Positions 6,339 to 14,044 of a stretch of 15,589 nucleotides of DNA are shown here, piece by piece. The notes below the pieces were generated by a model. That model saw nothing but the letters and a program-made list of their open reading frames with translations, did no database searches and had not been told where the DNA came from. The DNA is from Candidatus Kuenenia stuttgartensis (lineage in GTDB: Bacteria; Planctomycetota; Planctomycetia; Isosphaerales; Isosphaeraceae). Every line of letters starts with the position of its first letter. Positions within the stretch are counted from its first letter, which is position 1. Made by a program: the position numbers and the translations under genes. The stretch spans positions 1 through 15,589 of the forward strand of contig CAMCFM010000039.1 of NCBI GenBank assembly GCA_945874095.1, in the 5' to 3' direction.

Positions 6339-7340
6339 ATGCAACATCCAAAACGGCATGATTCACCTGTGTTGGCTCACTCCGTACTCGACCTGATCGG
6401 CAATACGCCGATGCTCGAATTGCATCGCCTGAAAGCCGAGTTGCAACTCGAAGGCCGATTGCTGGTCAAATGCGACTTGAGTAATCCTGGACTTTCCAAA
6501 AAAGACAGAGTGGCATTATGGATGATCCTGGAAGCCGTCAGGCTTGGCCAACTGCAACCCGGTCAAACCGTGGTGGAAATGACCAGTGGGAACACGGGGA
6601 CAGGGCTTGCACTGGTGTGCGCGGCACTTGGACATCCATTTGTGGCGGTGATGTCGTCCGGAAATACGCCTGAAAGGGCCGCTCATATGCGTGCTTTGGG
6701 CGCGGAAGTGGTGTTGATCGATCAATTGTCTGAGTCCATATCAGGACAGGTCACTGGCGATGACCTGAAATTGGTCGAAGCTGAGGCAGATCGCATTACG
6801 ATTGAAAGAAATGCATTTCGTGCTGGACAATTCTCAAACGCGGCCAACGTTCTGGCCCATGAACGAACCACCGGGCCTGAAATGTGGGAACAGTCGTCAG
6901 GCGAGATTGATCTGTTTGTCGATTGTATTGGAACGGCCGGAACATTTACCGGGGTTTCCCGATATTTAAAATCACGCAAACCAGACATCAAATGCTATGT
7001 GGTGGAGCCTCGTGCCGCTTCTGTGTTGATGCATTTTGAACAAGTGACTGAAAATAAGCCGGAAGGCCATAAAATCCAAGGTGCAGGATATGCCAGAACG
7101 GGCGACAAACTGCCTTTGTTTGATCGGTCTCTGGCGGATGGATTTATCACGGTTACGGATGAGCAAGCCATCGAATCGGCCCGACTTTTGGCCAGATGCG
7201 AAGGAATTCTGGGTGGATTCTCCACCGGGGCACATCTTGCAGCCGCAGTGGAGTTATTACGAACCACCCAGAAAGGCAAAACGATTGCATTTGTGATCTG
7301 CGACAGTGGATTGAAATACCTCTCCACAGATCTCTATTGA
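6339..7340 (+). CDS. Cysteine synthase-fold PLP enzyme (beta-replacement family)
   Basis: A 333-residue fold-type II PLP enzyme related to CysK/CysM. LIGNTPMLEL (19-28) opens the protein; the PLP lysine is K55 in NPGLSKKDR, which replaces the common NPGGSVKDR; TSGNTG (82-87) binds the substrate carboxylate; GTAGT (198-202), usually GTGGT, binds the PLP phosphate; and CDSG (S323) holds the pyridine nitrogen. In O-acetylserine sulfhydrylases these features make cysteine from O-acetylserine and sulfide. Because several motif positions differ, another amino-acid donor or nucleophile is possible. ATG 6339 follows the preceding stop in the overlapping-like string TGAAATG, which indicates translational coupling with the VOC-fold gene; the frame is open further upstream only through that gene. 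It ends 11 bases from the convergent peroxiredoxin gene. Confidence 0.88.
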   Translation: MQHPKRHDSPVLAHSVLDLIGNTPMLELHRLKAELQLEGRLLVKCDLSNPGLSKKDRVALWMILEAVRLGQLQPGQTVVEMTSGNTGTGLALVCAALGHPFVAVMSSGNTPERAAHMRALGAEVVLIDQLSESISGQVTGDDLKLVEAEADRITIERNAFRAGQFSNAANVLAHERTTGPEMWEQSSGEIDLFVDCIGTAGTFTGVSRYLKSRKPDIKCYVVEPRAASVLMHFEQVTENKPEGHKIQGAGYARTGDKLPLFDRSLADGFITVTDEQAIESARLLARCEGILGGFSTGAHLAAAVELLRTTQKGKTIAFVICDSGLKYLSTDLY

Positions 7341-7351
7341 AACCCATCCAA

Positions 7352-7804
7352 TTAGACAGATTCAAGCACTTTGGCGACGTGGCCGTCGACCTTTACGTTG
7401 GAGAAGATCTTTGCAATCGTGCCATCGGGGGCGATCACAAATGTAGAACGTACCACGCCCATCGAGGTCCGGCCATACATGCTCTTCTCTTTCCAGACTT
7501 CATAAGCCTGGCAGATCGTTTTTTCAGGGTCAGCCAATAAGGTGAACGGAAGTTCGTATTTGTCGACAAACTTCTTGTGCTTTGCACTGTCGTCAGGGCT
7601 CACACCCAAAATCACCACGCCTTTTTTGGTGAAAGCCGCGTAATCGTCGCGAAAGCCACAGGCTTCTTTGGTACAGCCCGGCGTGTCGTCTTTTGGATAG
7701 AAATAGAGTACCACGGTTTTACCAAGAAAATCACTCAAGTTGACAGTTTGACCTGATTGATCCAAGGCTGTGATCGTGGGCGCTTTGTCACCAATGGCGG
7801 GCAT
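7352..7804 (-). CDS. bcp: Thioredoxin-dependent peroxiredoxin, Bcp/PrxQ type
   Basis: Reduces hydrogen peroxide and organic peroxides with electrons from thioredoxin, in the cytoplasm. The 150-residue length is typical. The active-site string YPKDDTPGCTKEACGFRD carries the peroxidatic C44 and a resolving C49 five residues on in the same helix, the atypical 2-Cys arrangement of E. coli Bcp. ILGVSPDD, LPFTLLADP and GVVRSTFVI follow as expected; the Arg of the last motif (R119) supports the active site. ATG 7804 has AAGGA eight bases upstream. The thioredoxin reductase encoded at 11191-12207 is the natural end supplier of electrons, through a thioredoxin not present here. There is a 117-base gap to the upstream kinase gene on the same strand, so it may have its own promoter, although I see no strong one. 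Confidence 0.95.
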   Translation of the reverse strand: MPAIGDKAPTITALDQSGQTVNLSDFLGKTVVLYFYPKDDTPGCTKEACGFRDDYAAFTKKGVVILGVSPDDSAKHKKFVDKYELPFTLLADPEKTICQAYEVWKEKSMYGRTSMGVVRSTFVIAPDGTIAKIFSNVKVDGHVAKVLESV

Positions 7805-7921
7805 GTTTTTTGTCCTTTGAATCTGAGATGCAGGGGGGAATTGTCTGAGTTGCTCCAGAATCTAGCACATGGAGCATATCAATTTCATTATGTTCCACCG
7901 GCTAGGGGGAACCCTGACGAA

Positions 7922-8911
7922 TCAGCGGCTCAATGGCTTCACGGAGAGCTGGTTGGCAGCGATAAATGCATCAGATTCAGTCTTGTTGAAAATGGTGGCC
8001 GTCGTGCCTATTCCACGCACACAACTGGCACCTTGGGCGGTTGCCCGAGTGATGCATTGCGTCACCGTTTCACCGGCCACAATTCCAGTGATATACCCAG
8101 CATCAAAAGCATCTCCACCGCCGCTTCCATCCACAAAGTTCACGGCATAGGTTCCGATTTCGACAGCGATATCGTCGCCAATCGCAACAGCCCCTCTGCC
8201 ACCTCTCGTAATCACAACACGTTTGGCACCCATGGAATGAAACGTGGAGGCGTGTTCGGCTGGTGTGCCGGGTCCGAGAATCAGTGCGGCTTCATCTTCG
8301 TTCGGCATGAACGCATCCACATGCGGCAGAATTGGCTTGATTCTGGGCAGATAATCGGCTGGCCCGGGAGTAGCCACGTCGATCACACGATGCACTCCCA
8401 GAGTTCCCAGCCAGGCCAGAAAATCGGCCAGTTCGTGAGCATCAAGTCCTGGAAGGATCAGATATCCGCCAAGATAGAAGACCGCTGGCGGATTCTGTAC
8501 GTCGATTGCAGCTTTCAGGTCAGCCACAGAGAGCGATTTATTGGCCCCAAAGGTATGGATAAAACGACGGTCCTGACCCTCGATATTGATAATCAGGGTC
8601 TGGCTGGTATCGTTCTCAGGATCAATTCGAAGTCCTGCCTTATCCAGTCCTTCCGCTTCAAGAATATCCGAAACGAATCGACCGAACATATCCGGGCCGA
8701 CCTTACAGACAACCCGGGTCCTGACCCCCAGCTTGGATAGATTCATCGCAGCATTTGCAGCACATCCACCAATGGCCAGAACGAGTCGATCGACAGCGAT
8801 CAATTCACCAGCGGCAGGCATATGGGGCAGGGGCGGGCAGAGGTGGTCAGCCACAACCACACCTGCACAAATGACTTGAGGAAACTTTGGTTTATCTTGG
8901 AGAGTCGGCAT
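7922..8911 (-). CDS. PfkB-family carbohydrate/nucleoside kinase
   Basis: An ATP-dependent kinase of the ribokinase/PfkB family, 329 residues. Family signature 1 appears as IGGCAANAAMNLSKLG (47-62). Signature 2 appears as DGSGGGDAFDAGYITG (261-276), where D267 is the catalytic base and the small-residue loop forms the anion hole. The NEDEA segment (204-208) matches the NxxE motif that coordinates magnesium-phosphate. The first Thr positions of the usual DTTGAGD are replaced by GS (DGSGGGD). The substrate (ribose, adenosine, fructose or other) cannot be decided from sequence alone and there is no sugar-utilisation gene nearby to help. ATG 8911 has GAGG nine bases upstream. A strong terminator lies between this gene and ftsH upstream, so it should have its own promoter in the short gap. 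Confidence 0.9.
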   Translation of the reverse strand: MPTLQDKPKFPQVICAGVVVADHLCPPLPHMPAAGELIAVDRLVLAIGGCAANAAMNLSKLGVRTRVVCKVGPDMFGRFVSDILEAEGLDKAGLRIDPENDTSQTLIINIEGQDRRFIHTFGANKSLSVADLKAAIDVQNPPAVFYLGGYLILPGLDAHELADFLAWLGTLGVHRVIDVATPGPADYLPRIKPILPHVDAFMPNEDEAALILGPGTPAEHASTFHSMGAKRVVITRGGRGAVAIGDDIAVEIGTYAVNFVDGSGGGDAFDAGYITGIVAGETVTQCITRATAQGASCVRGIGTTATIFNKTESDAFIAANQLSVKPLSR

Positions 8912-8953
8912 GGGCGAATGCCTCGGTTCAGAATGAGGAGATGGTAAAAAGCG

Positions 8954-8990
8954 AAAAGGTGTTGCCCTGAAGAATCAGGGAACACCTTTT
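8954..8990 (-). terminator. Strong hairpin terminator downstream of ftsH
   Basis: AAAAGGTGTT (8954-8963) and CCCTGA (8965-8970) pair with TCAGGG (8975-8980) and AACACCTTTT (8981-8990) around an AGAA loop, with one bulged G at 8964. Read on the minus strand the stem ends in TTTT followed by CGCTTTTT, so it should end the ftsH transcript about 20 bases after its stop codon. The pfkB-family gene start is 43 bases further on. Confidence 0.88.
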
Positions 8991-9010
8991 GATCGAGCGG
9001 TTTTCTGTTC

Positions 9011-11080
9011 TCAAAGACCTTCACTGGAAGGTGATATGGAAAGCCCGGAGGCCTCGGCTTCACTGATCGTCGGGTCACCGCCCACATTCACCTCAGGCGA
9101 CTTTTCGACAAGAGCTTTGGCTCGCAGTTTCAGAGGAGCATGCACATCGTTGGCCCTGTCGCCAAAAATCACGCGAATTTCTTCTTCAGAAAGTTCTTCT
9201 CTGTCGAGCAAAGCCTGAGCCAGAGCATCGAGCTTATCGCGATATTTCTGGACCAGTTCCACGGCGTGATTATCGGCTTCTCGAAGAATTCGAGAGACTT
9301 CTTCGTCGATCAACTGAGCCAGATGCTCCGAGTGATCCCGAGGTTCAGACATTTCGCGCCCAAGGAATGGATTCTCTTCGTTGGCACGAATAAAGATCGG
9401 GCCAACCCGGTCGCTCATACCCCACTGGGTGACCATCATTTTGGCCATGCGAGTGGCTTGTTTGAGGTCACCAGCAGCACCCGCTGACATGTCGTTGTAC
9501 ACAACACGCTCGGCCGCACGACCACCAAAAGCCACCGCTAGGTCATCATAAAGTTCGTTCTGGCTGACCAGCATCCGTTCCTCTGCAGGCATGAACTGGG
9601 TCACACCCAGGGCCCGGCCCCGCGGAATGATCGTTACCTTGTGAACAGGGTCAGCATGAGGACACATCCATGCCACAAGGGCATGTCCGGCCTCGTGATA
9701 AGCCGTTAGTTCCTTCTCGCGATCGGTGATGATTTCTTCACGCTTGGCGCCCATCAAAACCTTGTCACGAGCCTGCTCGAAATCTTCCATCGTGACTTTG
9801 TCTTTGTTTGATCTGGTCGCAATCAGAGCAGATTCGTTGGCAAGATTCGCCAAATCAGCGCCTGACATGCCCACCGTTCCGCGAGCGACTGTCTCAAGAT
9901 CAACATCGTCAGCCAAAGGAATCTTACGAGTGTGAACCTTCAGAATCTCCAGGCGGCCCTTACGGCTCGGACGATCCACAGTCACATGTCGATCAAATCG
10001 GCCTGGACGGAGCAGGGCAGGGTCCAGCACATCAGGCCTGTTGGTGGCTGCCAGAACAATCACGCTCTCGTTTGGAGCGAAACCGTCCATCTCAGTCAAA
10101 ATCTGATTCAGAGTCTGTTCGCGTTCATCATGTCCACCACCCATCCCGGCACCACGAACACGCCCAACAGCGTCGATTTCGTCAATGAACAGGATGCAAG
10201 GACTGCTTTCCTTGGCCGTCTTAAACATGTCGCGAACACGCGATGCACCCACACCCACAAACATCTGAATGAATTCAGAACCACTGATCGAGAAGAAAGG
10301 GACGCCAGCTTCACCTGCAACGGCTCTGGCCAACAGGGTTTTGCCTGTTCCCGGAGAACCGATCAGTAGAACGCCCTTGGGAATATGCCCACCAAGCCGC
10401 TGGAATCGTTCTGGACTCTTCAGAAATTCGACAATCTCCTGGAGTTCAGCCTTGGCATTCTCAAGCCCGGCCACTTCTTCGAAGGTCGTTCTCTGCTTAG
10501 ACTTGTCATGACGCTTTGCAGGGCTCTTGATAAAGTTTCCAAGAATCCCGCCATCGAATTGGTCGCGTGCCCTTCGCATCATCAAGTAGATGAAAACGAT
10601 AAATAGAAGGCTGGGGAGGAGGAATGTAACCCAGAGCATAAGCCCTGTGCCAGGAGGTGGTTCGCTGTCAATCTCAACTCCCATGGAGTCGCGTGGCTTG
10701 CTGAGAGTGACGAGTTTGTCAACAATCGGCTTGATCAGTTCTTCACTTGGCAGATAAACGTAGAATTTATCGACTTCCCGAACCGCTGAACCATTGAGTT
10801 GGTACGGTTTCTTTGTCCGCAATCGACCATAAACCTTCGTGGATTGATTCGAAAATTCCTGGACGTTGTTCTCTTGGACTTGGTCTAAAAACCAGCCGTA
10901 GTCAACTTTTACATCGTTGGCCGGGCTTAGGGCCCAGAGTACTGCCGCAGCAATCCCAAACAACATGAGCCAAACCCAAGGCTGCGTTGGCGACGCGCCG
11001 GATTGGCCGTTGCTGTCGCTGGATGCCTTGCGCTGGGGTGCAATTTTTTTGGGGTCTTTAGGGGATTCAGGCTCCGGCAT
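9011..11080 (-). CDS. ftsH: ATP-dependent zinc metalloprotease FtsH
   Basis: A membrane-anchored AAA+ protease that degrades misfolded membrane proteins and some cytoplasmic regulators as a hexamer. At 689 residues it is slightly long. Order: a charged 34-residue N-tail, TM helix 1 (35-51), a periplasmic domain of about 95 residues, TM helix 2 (147-167), then the AAA module with Walker A GSPGTGKT (241-248, Ser replacing the usual first Pro), pore loop MFVGVG (273-278), Walker B ILFIDEID (296-303) and second region of homology (about 345-363). The zinc site is HEAGH (462-466) with the third ligand D538 in AGAAGDLKQAT. The C-terminal tail (about 645-689) is acidic and probably flexible. ATG 11080 is used; its ribosome binding site is weak (GAGA). 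A likely promoter lies at 11160-11188 and a strong terminator follows. Planctomycetes commonly carry several FtsH copies, so this may not be the only one. Confidence 0.97.
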   Translation of the reverse strand: MPEPESPKDPKKIAPQRKASSDSNGQSGASPTQPWVWLMLFGIAAAVLWALSPANDVKVDYGWFLDQVQENNVQEFSNQSTKVYGRLRTKKPYQLNGSAVREVDKFYVYLPSEELIKPIVDKLVTLSKPRDSMGVEIDSEPPPGTGLMLWVTFLLPSLLFIVFIYLMMRRARDQFDGGILGNFIKSPAKRHDKSKQRTTFEEVAGLENAKAELQEIVEFLKSPERFQRLGGHIPKGVLLIGSPGTGKTLLARAVAGEAGVPFFSISGSEFIQMFVGVGASRVRDMFKTAKESSPCILFIDEIDAVGRVRGAGMGGGHDEREQTLNQILTEMDGFAPNESVIVLAATNRPDVLDPALLRPGRFDRHVTVDRPSRKGRLEILKVHTRKIPLADDVDLETVARGTVGMSGADLANLANESALIATRSNKDKVTMEDFEQARDKVLMGAKREEIITDREKELTAYHEAGHALVAWMCPHADPVHKVTIIPRGRALGVTQFMPAEERMLVSQNELYDDLAVAFGGRAAERVVYNDMSAGAAGDLKQATRMAKMMVTQWGMSDRVGPIFIRANEENPFLGREMSEPRDHSEHLAQLIDEEVSRILREADNHAVELVQKYRDKLDALAQALLDREELSEEEIRVIFGDRANDVHAPLKLRAKALVEKSPEVNVGGDPTISEAEASGLSISPSSEGL

Positions 11081-11159
11081 TTCTCTATCGCTCGAATTTG
11101 AAAGGACCTGGCTCGAAATCGTTCCGTCTGCAGAACGTTCGACATGGTCGGATGAATCT

Positions 11160-11188
11160 ACTATATGTTAGACGCCCAATTATCGCAA
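11160..11188 (-). promoter_or_regulatory. ftsH: Probable promoter of ftsH
   Basis: On the minus strand TTGCGA (11188-11183) and TATAGT (11165-11160) are exactly 17 bases apart, directly behind the trxB stop codon. The -10 box matches 5 of 6. The leader to the ATG at 11080 would be about 73 bases. This suggests ftsH can be transcribed independently of trxB. Confidence 0.5.
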
Positions 11189-11190
11189 GT

Positions 11191-12207
11191 TCAGGCTATT
11201 CGTTCATCATTGTGAACCGACTCCAGCCACTTCTCGCAATCAAGGGCCGCTGCACAACCGGTTCCCGCTGCCGTAATGGCTTGGCGATAGTGCGTATCGA
11301 CCACATCTCCGCAAGCGAAAATGCCTTCTAAACTTGTTGCTGTGGAATAGTTTGAATATGACTCAGACCAGCCCGGATCTGTGGCTGTTCCCCTCCATGC
11401 CATGGCGGATCTTGTCAGTAAAAATCCGCCTTCGGTTTTCTTTAATTGATCCCCAAAAACTTCCGTGTTGGGTTTGTGACCAATCGCCAGAAACAGCCCA
11501 TCCACCGCCAGTTCCGAAACTTCGCCCGTTTCGAGATTTTTTATCCGGACACCCTTCACATGACGATGAGGCTCCTCTTCGCCAAACACATCTTCGACCC
11601 CCGTATTCCAGACAGGAATCACTTTTGGGTTCGCTAAAAGCCTGTCAGCCATAATCTTAGAAGCTCTCAGCCGGTCGCGGCGATGGATCAGATAAACTTT
11701 TTTGGCAAATCGGGTTAGAAACGTAGCCTCCTCCGCTGCTGAATCGCCACCGCCTACCATCGCCACCACTTTGTCCTTGTAAAAAGCACCGTCGCAGGTA
11801 GCGCAAGTGCTTACTCCGGAACCCATGAAGTGCATTTCAGCGGGTAAACCAAGTGTTCGGGCTGTGGCTCCGGTTGCGATAATCACGGAATCCGCATGAT
11901 ATTCCGCTTCACTGGTCTTGATCACGAACGGACGCTTGCTGAAGTCAACGCTGTCCGCATGCTCAAATCGAGTATCAGCGCCAAATTTCTGGGCCTGTTT
12001 CCGCATATTGTCGATCAGGTCAGGCCCAAGCACGCCTTCAGGAAAGCCGGGGAAATTCTCTACGGTGGTCGTCCACATCAGTTGCCCGCCCGCTTCCCGA
12101 CCTTCCAGGACTACTGGAGAAAGATTCGCTCGAGCTGTGTAAATGGCCGCTGTCAGCCCTGCACAGCCTGACCCTAGAATCACAACCTGAGTTTGCTTGA
12201 TCATCAT
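11191..12207 (-). CDS. trxB: Thioredoxin reductase (NADPH, FAD)
   Basis: Transfers electrons from NADPH through FAD and an active-site disulfide to thioredoxin. The 338-residue protein shows the FAD loop GSGCAGLTAA (12-21), the redox CATC pair (C135, C138) in STCATCDGAF, the NADPH loop GGGDSAAEEA (152-161) with HRRDRLRAS (175-183) for the 2'-phosphate, and the second FAD motif GIFACGDV (295-302). Between the GGFLLT strand and that motif there are roughly 15 residues more than in typical TrxB (about 267-290, AMAWRGTATDPGWSESYSNY). The start is the first of two adjacent ATG codons (12207), with AGGA ten bases upstream; the open frame continues to 12255 without homology. It supplies the thioredoxin used by peroxiredoxins such as that at 7352-7804. 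Confidence 0.95.
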   Translation of the reverse strand: MMIKQTQVVILGSGCAGLTAAIYTARANLSPVVLEGREAGGQLMWTTTVENFPGFPEGVLGPDLIDNMRKQAQKFGADTRFEHADSVDFSKRPFVIKTSEAEYHADSVIIATGATARTLGLPAEMHFMGSGVSTCATCDGAFYKDKVVAMVGGGDSAAEEATFLTRFAKKVYLIHRRDRLRASKIMADRLLANPKVIPVWNTGVEDVFGEEEPHRHVKGVRIKNLETGEVSELAVDGLFLAIGHKPNTEVFGDQLKKTEGGFLLTRSAMAWRGTATDPGWSESYSNYSTATSLEGIFACGDVVDTHYRQAITAAGTGCAAALDCEKWLESVHNDERIA

Positions 12208-12252
12208 GAAAGCCGCTTCCTGCAAAGATATTTTGAAGAATCTTGTCTCGGG

Positions 12253-12303
12253 CAATTCATTCTCTCTGTATGACGGTCGCTGGGCAAGCCAATTCAGTAT
12301 GAC
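12253..12303. repeat. Paired direct repeats upstream of trxB
   Basis: CAATTCA occurs at 12253-12259 and 12290-12296, and GTATGAC at 12268-12274 and 12297-12303. The CAATTCA copies are 37 bases apart and the GTATGAC copies 29. They lie about 45-95 bases upstream of the trxB start in the divergent trxB/csrA region and overlap a weak promoter-like pair on the minus strand (TTGGCT 12292-12287, TACAGA 12270-12265). They could be operator half-sites; this is inference from position. Confidence 0.4.
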
Positions 12304-12432
12304 GCTTATGGATTTATCTTTTCCAGATCGTTGAAAAAGTTGTTCGCGCCATCATTTTTATGTCTTAGGTTACCTCTGCCAGAGTTGAGCTTCTTCATCT
12401 GCTTGAAACACCAACGTTTTTTAACGATTCCA

Positions 12433-12478
12433 AATGATTGGGAGTCGCTGGCAACATCATTCATCTGCAACCAGGAGG
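12433..12478 (+). promoter_or_regulatory. csrA: csrA leader: hairpin-borne GGA plus strong ribosome binding site
   Basis: AATGAT (12433-12438) and ATCATT (12456-12461) can pair, leaving GGGAG (12440-12444) in the loop. A second GGA lies inside the near-perfect Shine-Dalgarno AGGAGG (12473-12478), eight bases before the csrA ATG. CsrA dimers are known to bind two GGA sites about this far apart and block ribosome access, so the arrangement fits autoregulation. The stem is short and AT-rich, so the call is tentative. Confidence 0.45.
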
Positions 12479-12486
12479 CAGCTATT

Positions 12487-12684
12487 ATGTTGGTTTTGAC
12501 ACGCAGAATTTCTGAGCAACTCGTCATTGGTGAAAATGTCGTGATTACCATCGTTCGAGTCGATGGAGGGCAAGTCCGTATCGGTATCGAAGCACCAAGA
12601 GAAATCTCTGTAAGACGAGCAGAATTGACAAACAGGACACAGTACCACCTGCCAGTCATTCAGAATCAGATCAGGCTGAATTGA
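12487..12684 (+). CDS. csrA: Carbon storage regulator CsrA (RsmA)
   Basis: A 65-residue RNA-binding protein that forms a strand-swapped dimer and binds GGA motifs in mRNA leaders to alter translation or stability. The sequence follows the family throughout: MLVLTRRISEQLVIG at the start, VRIGIEAPREISVRRAEL in the middle, with L4 and the Arg pair of SVRR standing at the RNA-binding positions (equivalent to E. coli R44). The last 15 residues (TQYHLPVIQNQIRLN) are an unusual tail not seen in E. coli CsrA. The start is certain: AGGAGG lies eight bases upstream, although the frame is open back to 12331. There is no fliW, flagellin or other flagellar gene nearby, unlike many bacteria outside the Proteobacteria. 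It is divergent from trxB and followed by a terminator. Confidence 0.95.
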   Translation: MLVLTRRISEQLVIGENVVITIVRVDGGQVRIGIEAPREISVRRAELTNRTQYHLPVIQNQIRLN

Positions 12685-12716
12685 GAGCTTAGATGGCTTG
12701 AAATCTTTATCCGACG

Positions 12717-12750
12717 AGAAGTGAGCGGGTTCGTCCGCTCCTTCTTTTTT
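12717..12750 (+). terminator. Rho-independent terminator of csrA
   Basis: AGAAG (12717-12721) and GAGCGG (12723-12728) pair with CCGCTC (12735-12740) and CTTCT (12741-12745) around a GTTCGT loop, with one bulged T. Five more T residues follow. It lies 32 bases after the csrA stop codon, so csrA is a single unit. Confidence 0.88.
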
Positions 12751-12805
12751 AATTTGTTTGGACCGCTTCAAAATCGCGATCTGAATGAACTGTCGATGTT
12801 AAAAG

Positions 12806-12834
12806 TTGCTGACAGCGGACCGTTTCGTTATCTT
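12806..12834 (+). promoter_or_regulatory. Candidate promoter for the MDR dehydrogenase gene
   Basis: TTGCTG (12806-12811) and TATCTT (12829-12834) are 17 bases apart, in the gap after the csrA terminator. The match is moderate. Transcription would start about 55 bases before the ATG at 12898. Confidence 0.3.
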
Positions 12835-12897
12835 TGAGGCAAATCTCCTCTGATTCTCAAGCCTGTCGTAGCGATTCTTTTCTAATCAGGTGGCCTC

Positions 12898-13914
12898 ATG
12901 AAAGCGATTGTCCTCAGCGGTGTGGGTGGTACGGATCAGCTTGTTTATCAAGACGTTGCAGACCCTGCACCAGGCCGTGGCCAAGTCAGAATCGTCCTTG
13001 AGGCGGCCGCTTTGAACCACCGTGACATCTGGATTCGCAGAGGCCTTTACGCTGGGATCAAACTGCCGGTCATCCTTGGATCCGATGGAGTCGGATTTGT
13101 CGATGAAGTTGGTTCAGGCGTAGACTCAAATCTCATTGGCCAAAGGTTTTGGATCAATCCAAGTTTAGCCTGGGGTGATCGGCCTGATATCCCCGACTAC
13201 AAAAATTGGCGAATCCTTGGTTTGCCAGATCAAGGCACTTATGCTGAAAAGATTGTTGTGGATGTTGCACAGCTTGAGCCGTGTCCAGCCGATTGGTCAT
13301 CCGAACATGCAGCAGCTCTTCCTCTAGCAGGGCTTACAGCATATCGAGCCTTGTTCACACGTGGGCGATTCCAAACTGGTCAATCCGTCTTCATCACAGG
13401 CATAGGCGGTGGTGTTTCCCAGATGGCGATGCAGATGGCAGTTGCAGTTGGCGGAAAGGTTTACGTGAGTTCTTCGAGCGACACGAAGCTCGAAAATGCC
13501 CGCCGGGCAGGTGCCTCAGGCGGTGTGAATTATCGTCAGGAAGATTGGGTGAAAACTGCGCGGGAGATGATCGGTGGGGATGGTCCTGACCTGGCGATCG
13601 ACAGTGCAGGCGGTAAAACCATCGACGACCTGATCGACCTCGTCCAGCCAGGCGGATACGTCGTGAACTATGGCCAGACCACCGGAGCGTGCCAGAATCT
13701 GGAAGTGCGTCGCCTATTCTGGAAACAAGTGAATCTTCTGGGAACTACGATGGGTAACACATCAGAATTCCGAGCGATGCTGAAGTTTTATCAGGAGCGT
13801 AATCTCAGGCCAGAAGTTGACCGCGTTTTTGAACTCTCCGAGGCAGGTGCCGCTCATGAACATATGGAGAGTGGCGAACAGGCAGGGAAGATTGTTTTGA
13901 GAATTAAATCGTGA
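12898..13914 (+). CDS. Zinc-less MDR-family oxidoreductase (quinone oxidoreductase-like)
   Basis: A medium-chain dehydrogenase/reductase of 338 residues, probably NADPH- or NADH-dependent. The N-terminal GroES-like domain (1-125) includes AALNHRDIWIRRG (37-49) and LGSDGVGFVDEVGSGV (60-75); the Rossmann domain begins around 160 with FITGIGGGVSQMAMQMA (165-181). Catalytic and structural zinc cysteines of alcohol dehydrogenases are absent: the usual four-Cys lobe is replaced by WINPSLAWGDRPDIPDYKNW (85-104). It therefore resembles zinc-independent quinone/enone reductases, although databases often label such proteins zinc-binding dehydrogenases. The substrate is unknown. ATG 12898 has AGGTGG four bases upstream, a short spacing. 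The gene starts about 150 bases after the csrA terminator and ends about 130 bases before nadA. Confidence 0.88.
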   Translation: MKAIVLSGVGGTDQLVYQDVADPAPGRGQVRIVLEAAALNHRDIWIRRGLYAGIKLPVILGSDGVGFVDEVGSGVDSNLIGQRFWINPSLAWGDRPDIPDYKNWRILGLPDQGTYAEKIVVDVAQLEPCPADWSSEHAAALPLAGLTAYRALFTRGRFQTGQSVFITGIGGGVSQMAMQMAVAVGGKVYVSSSSDTKLENARRAGASGGVNYRQEDWVKTAREMIGGDGPDLAIDSAGGKTIDDLIDLVQPGGYVVNYGQTTGACQNLEVRRLFWKQVNLLGTTMGNTSEFRAMLKFYQERNLRPEVDRVFELSEAGAAHEHMESGEQAGKIVLRIKS

Positions 13915-14044
13915 TGGGTATTTATGTTATGGTCATTATGCGAATGTAGAACGAAAGGGTTCTGCTCTGTTTGAGACGAGCCTTTTCAGTGTAGAAAGAG
14001 TACAATACGAATTGAACGACGACCTGAATTCGTCTTGTTCAAGA

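Noticed and set aside
12331..12486. In-frame 52-residue N-terminal extension of csrA
   Set aside because: The canonical CsrA start MLVLTRR is preceded by AGGAGG at ideal spacing, and the extension has no resemblance to known proteins.
12457..12771. Minus-strand 104-codon frame overlapping csrA
   Set aside because: Antisense to csrA and its terminator; Lys/Ser-rich and without any family feature.
13955..13987. Hairpin-like GAAAGG...CCTTTTC upstream of nadA as a terminator for the MDR gene
   Set aside because: Only short outer stems pair, with mismatches inside, and no T-tract follows the stem, so it is not a convincing terminator.
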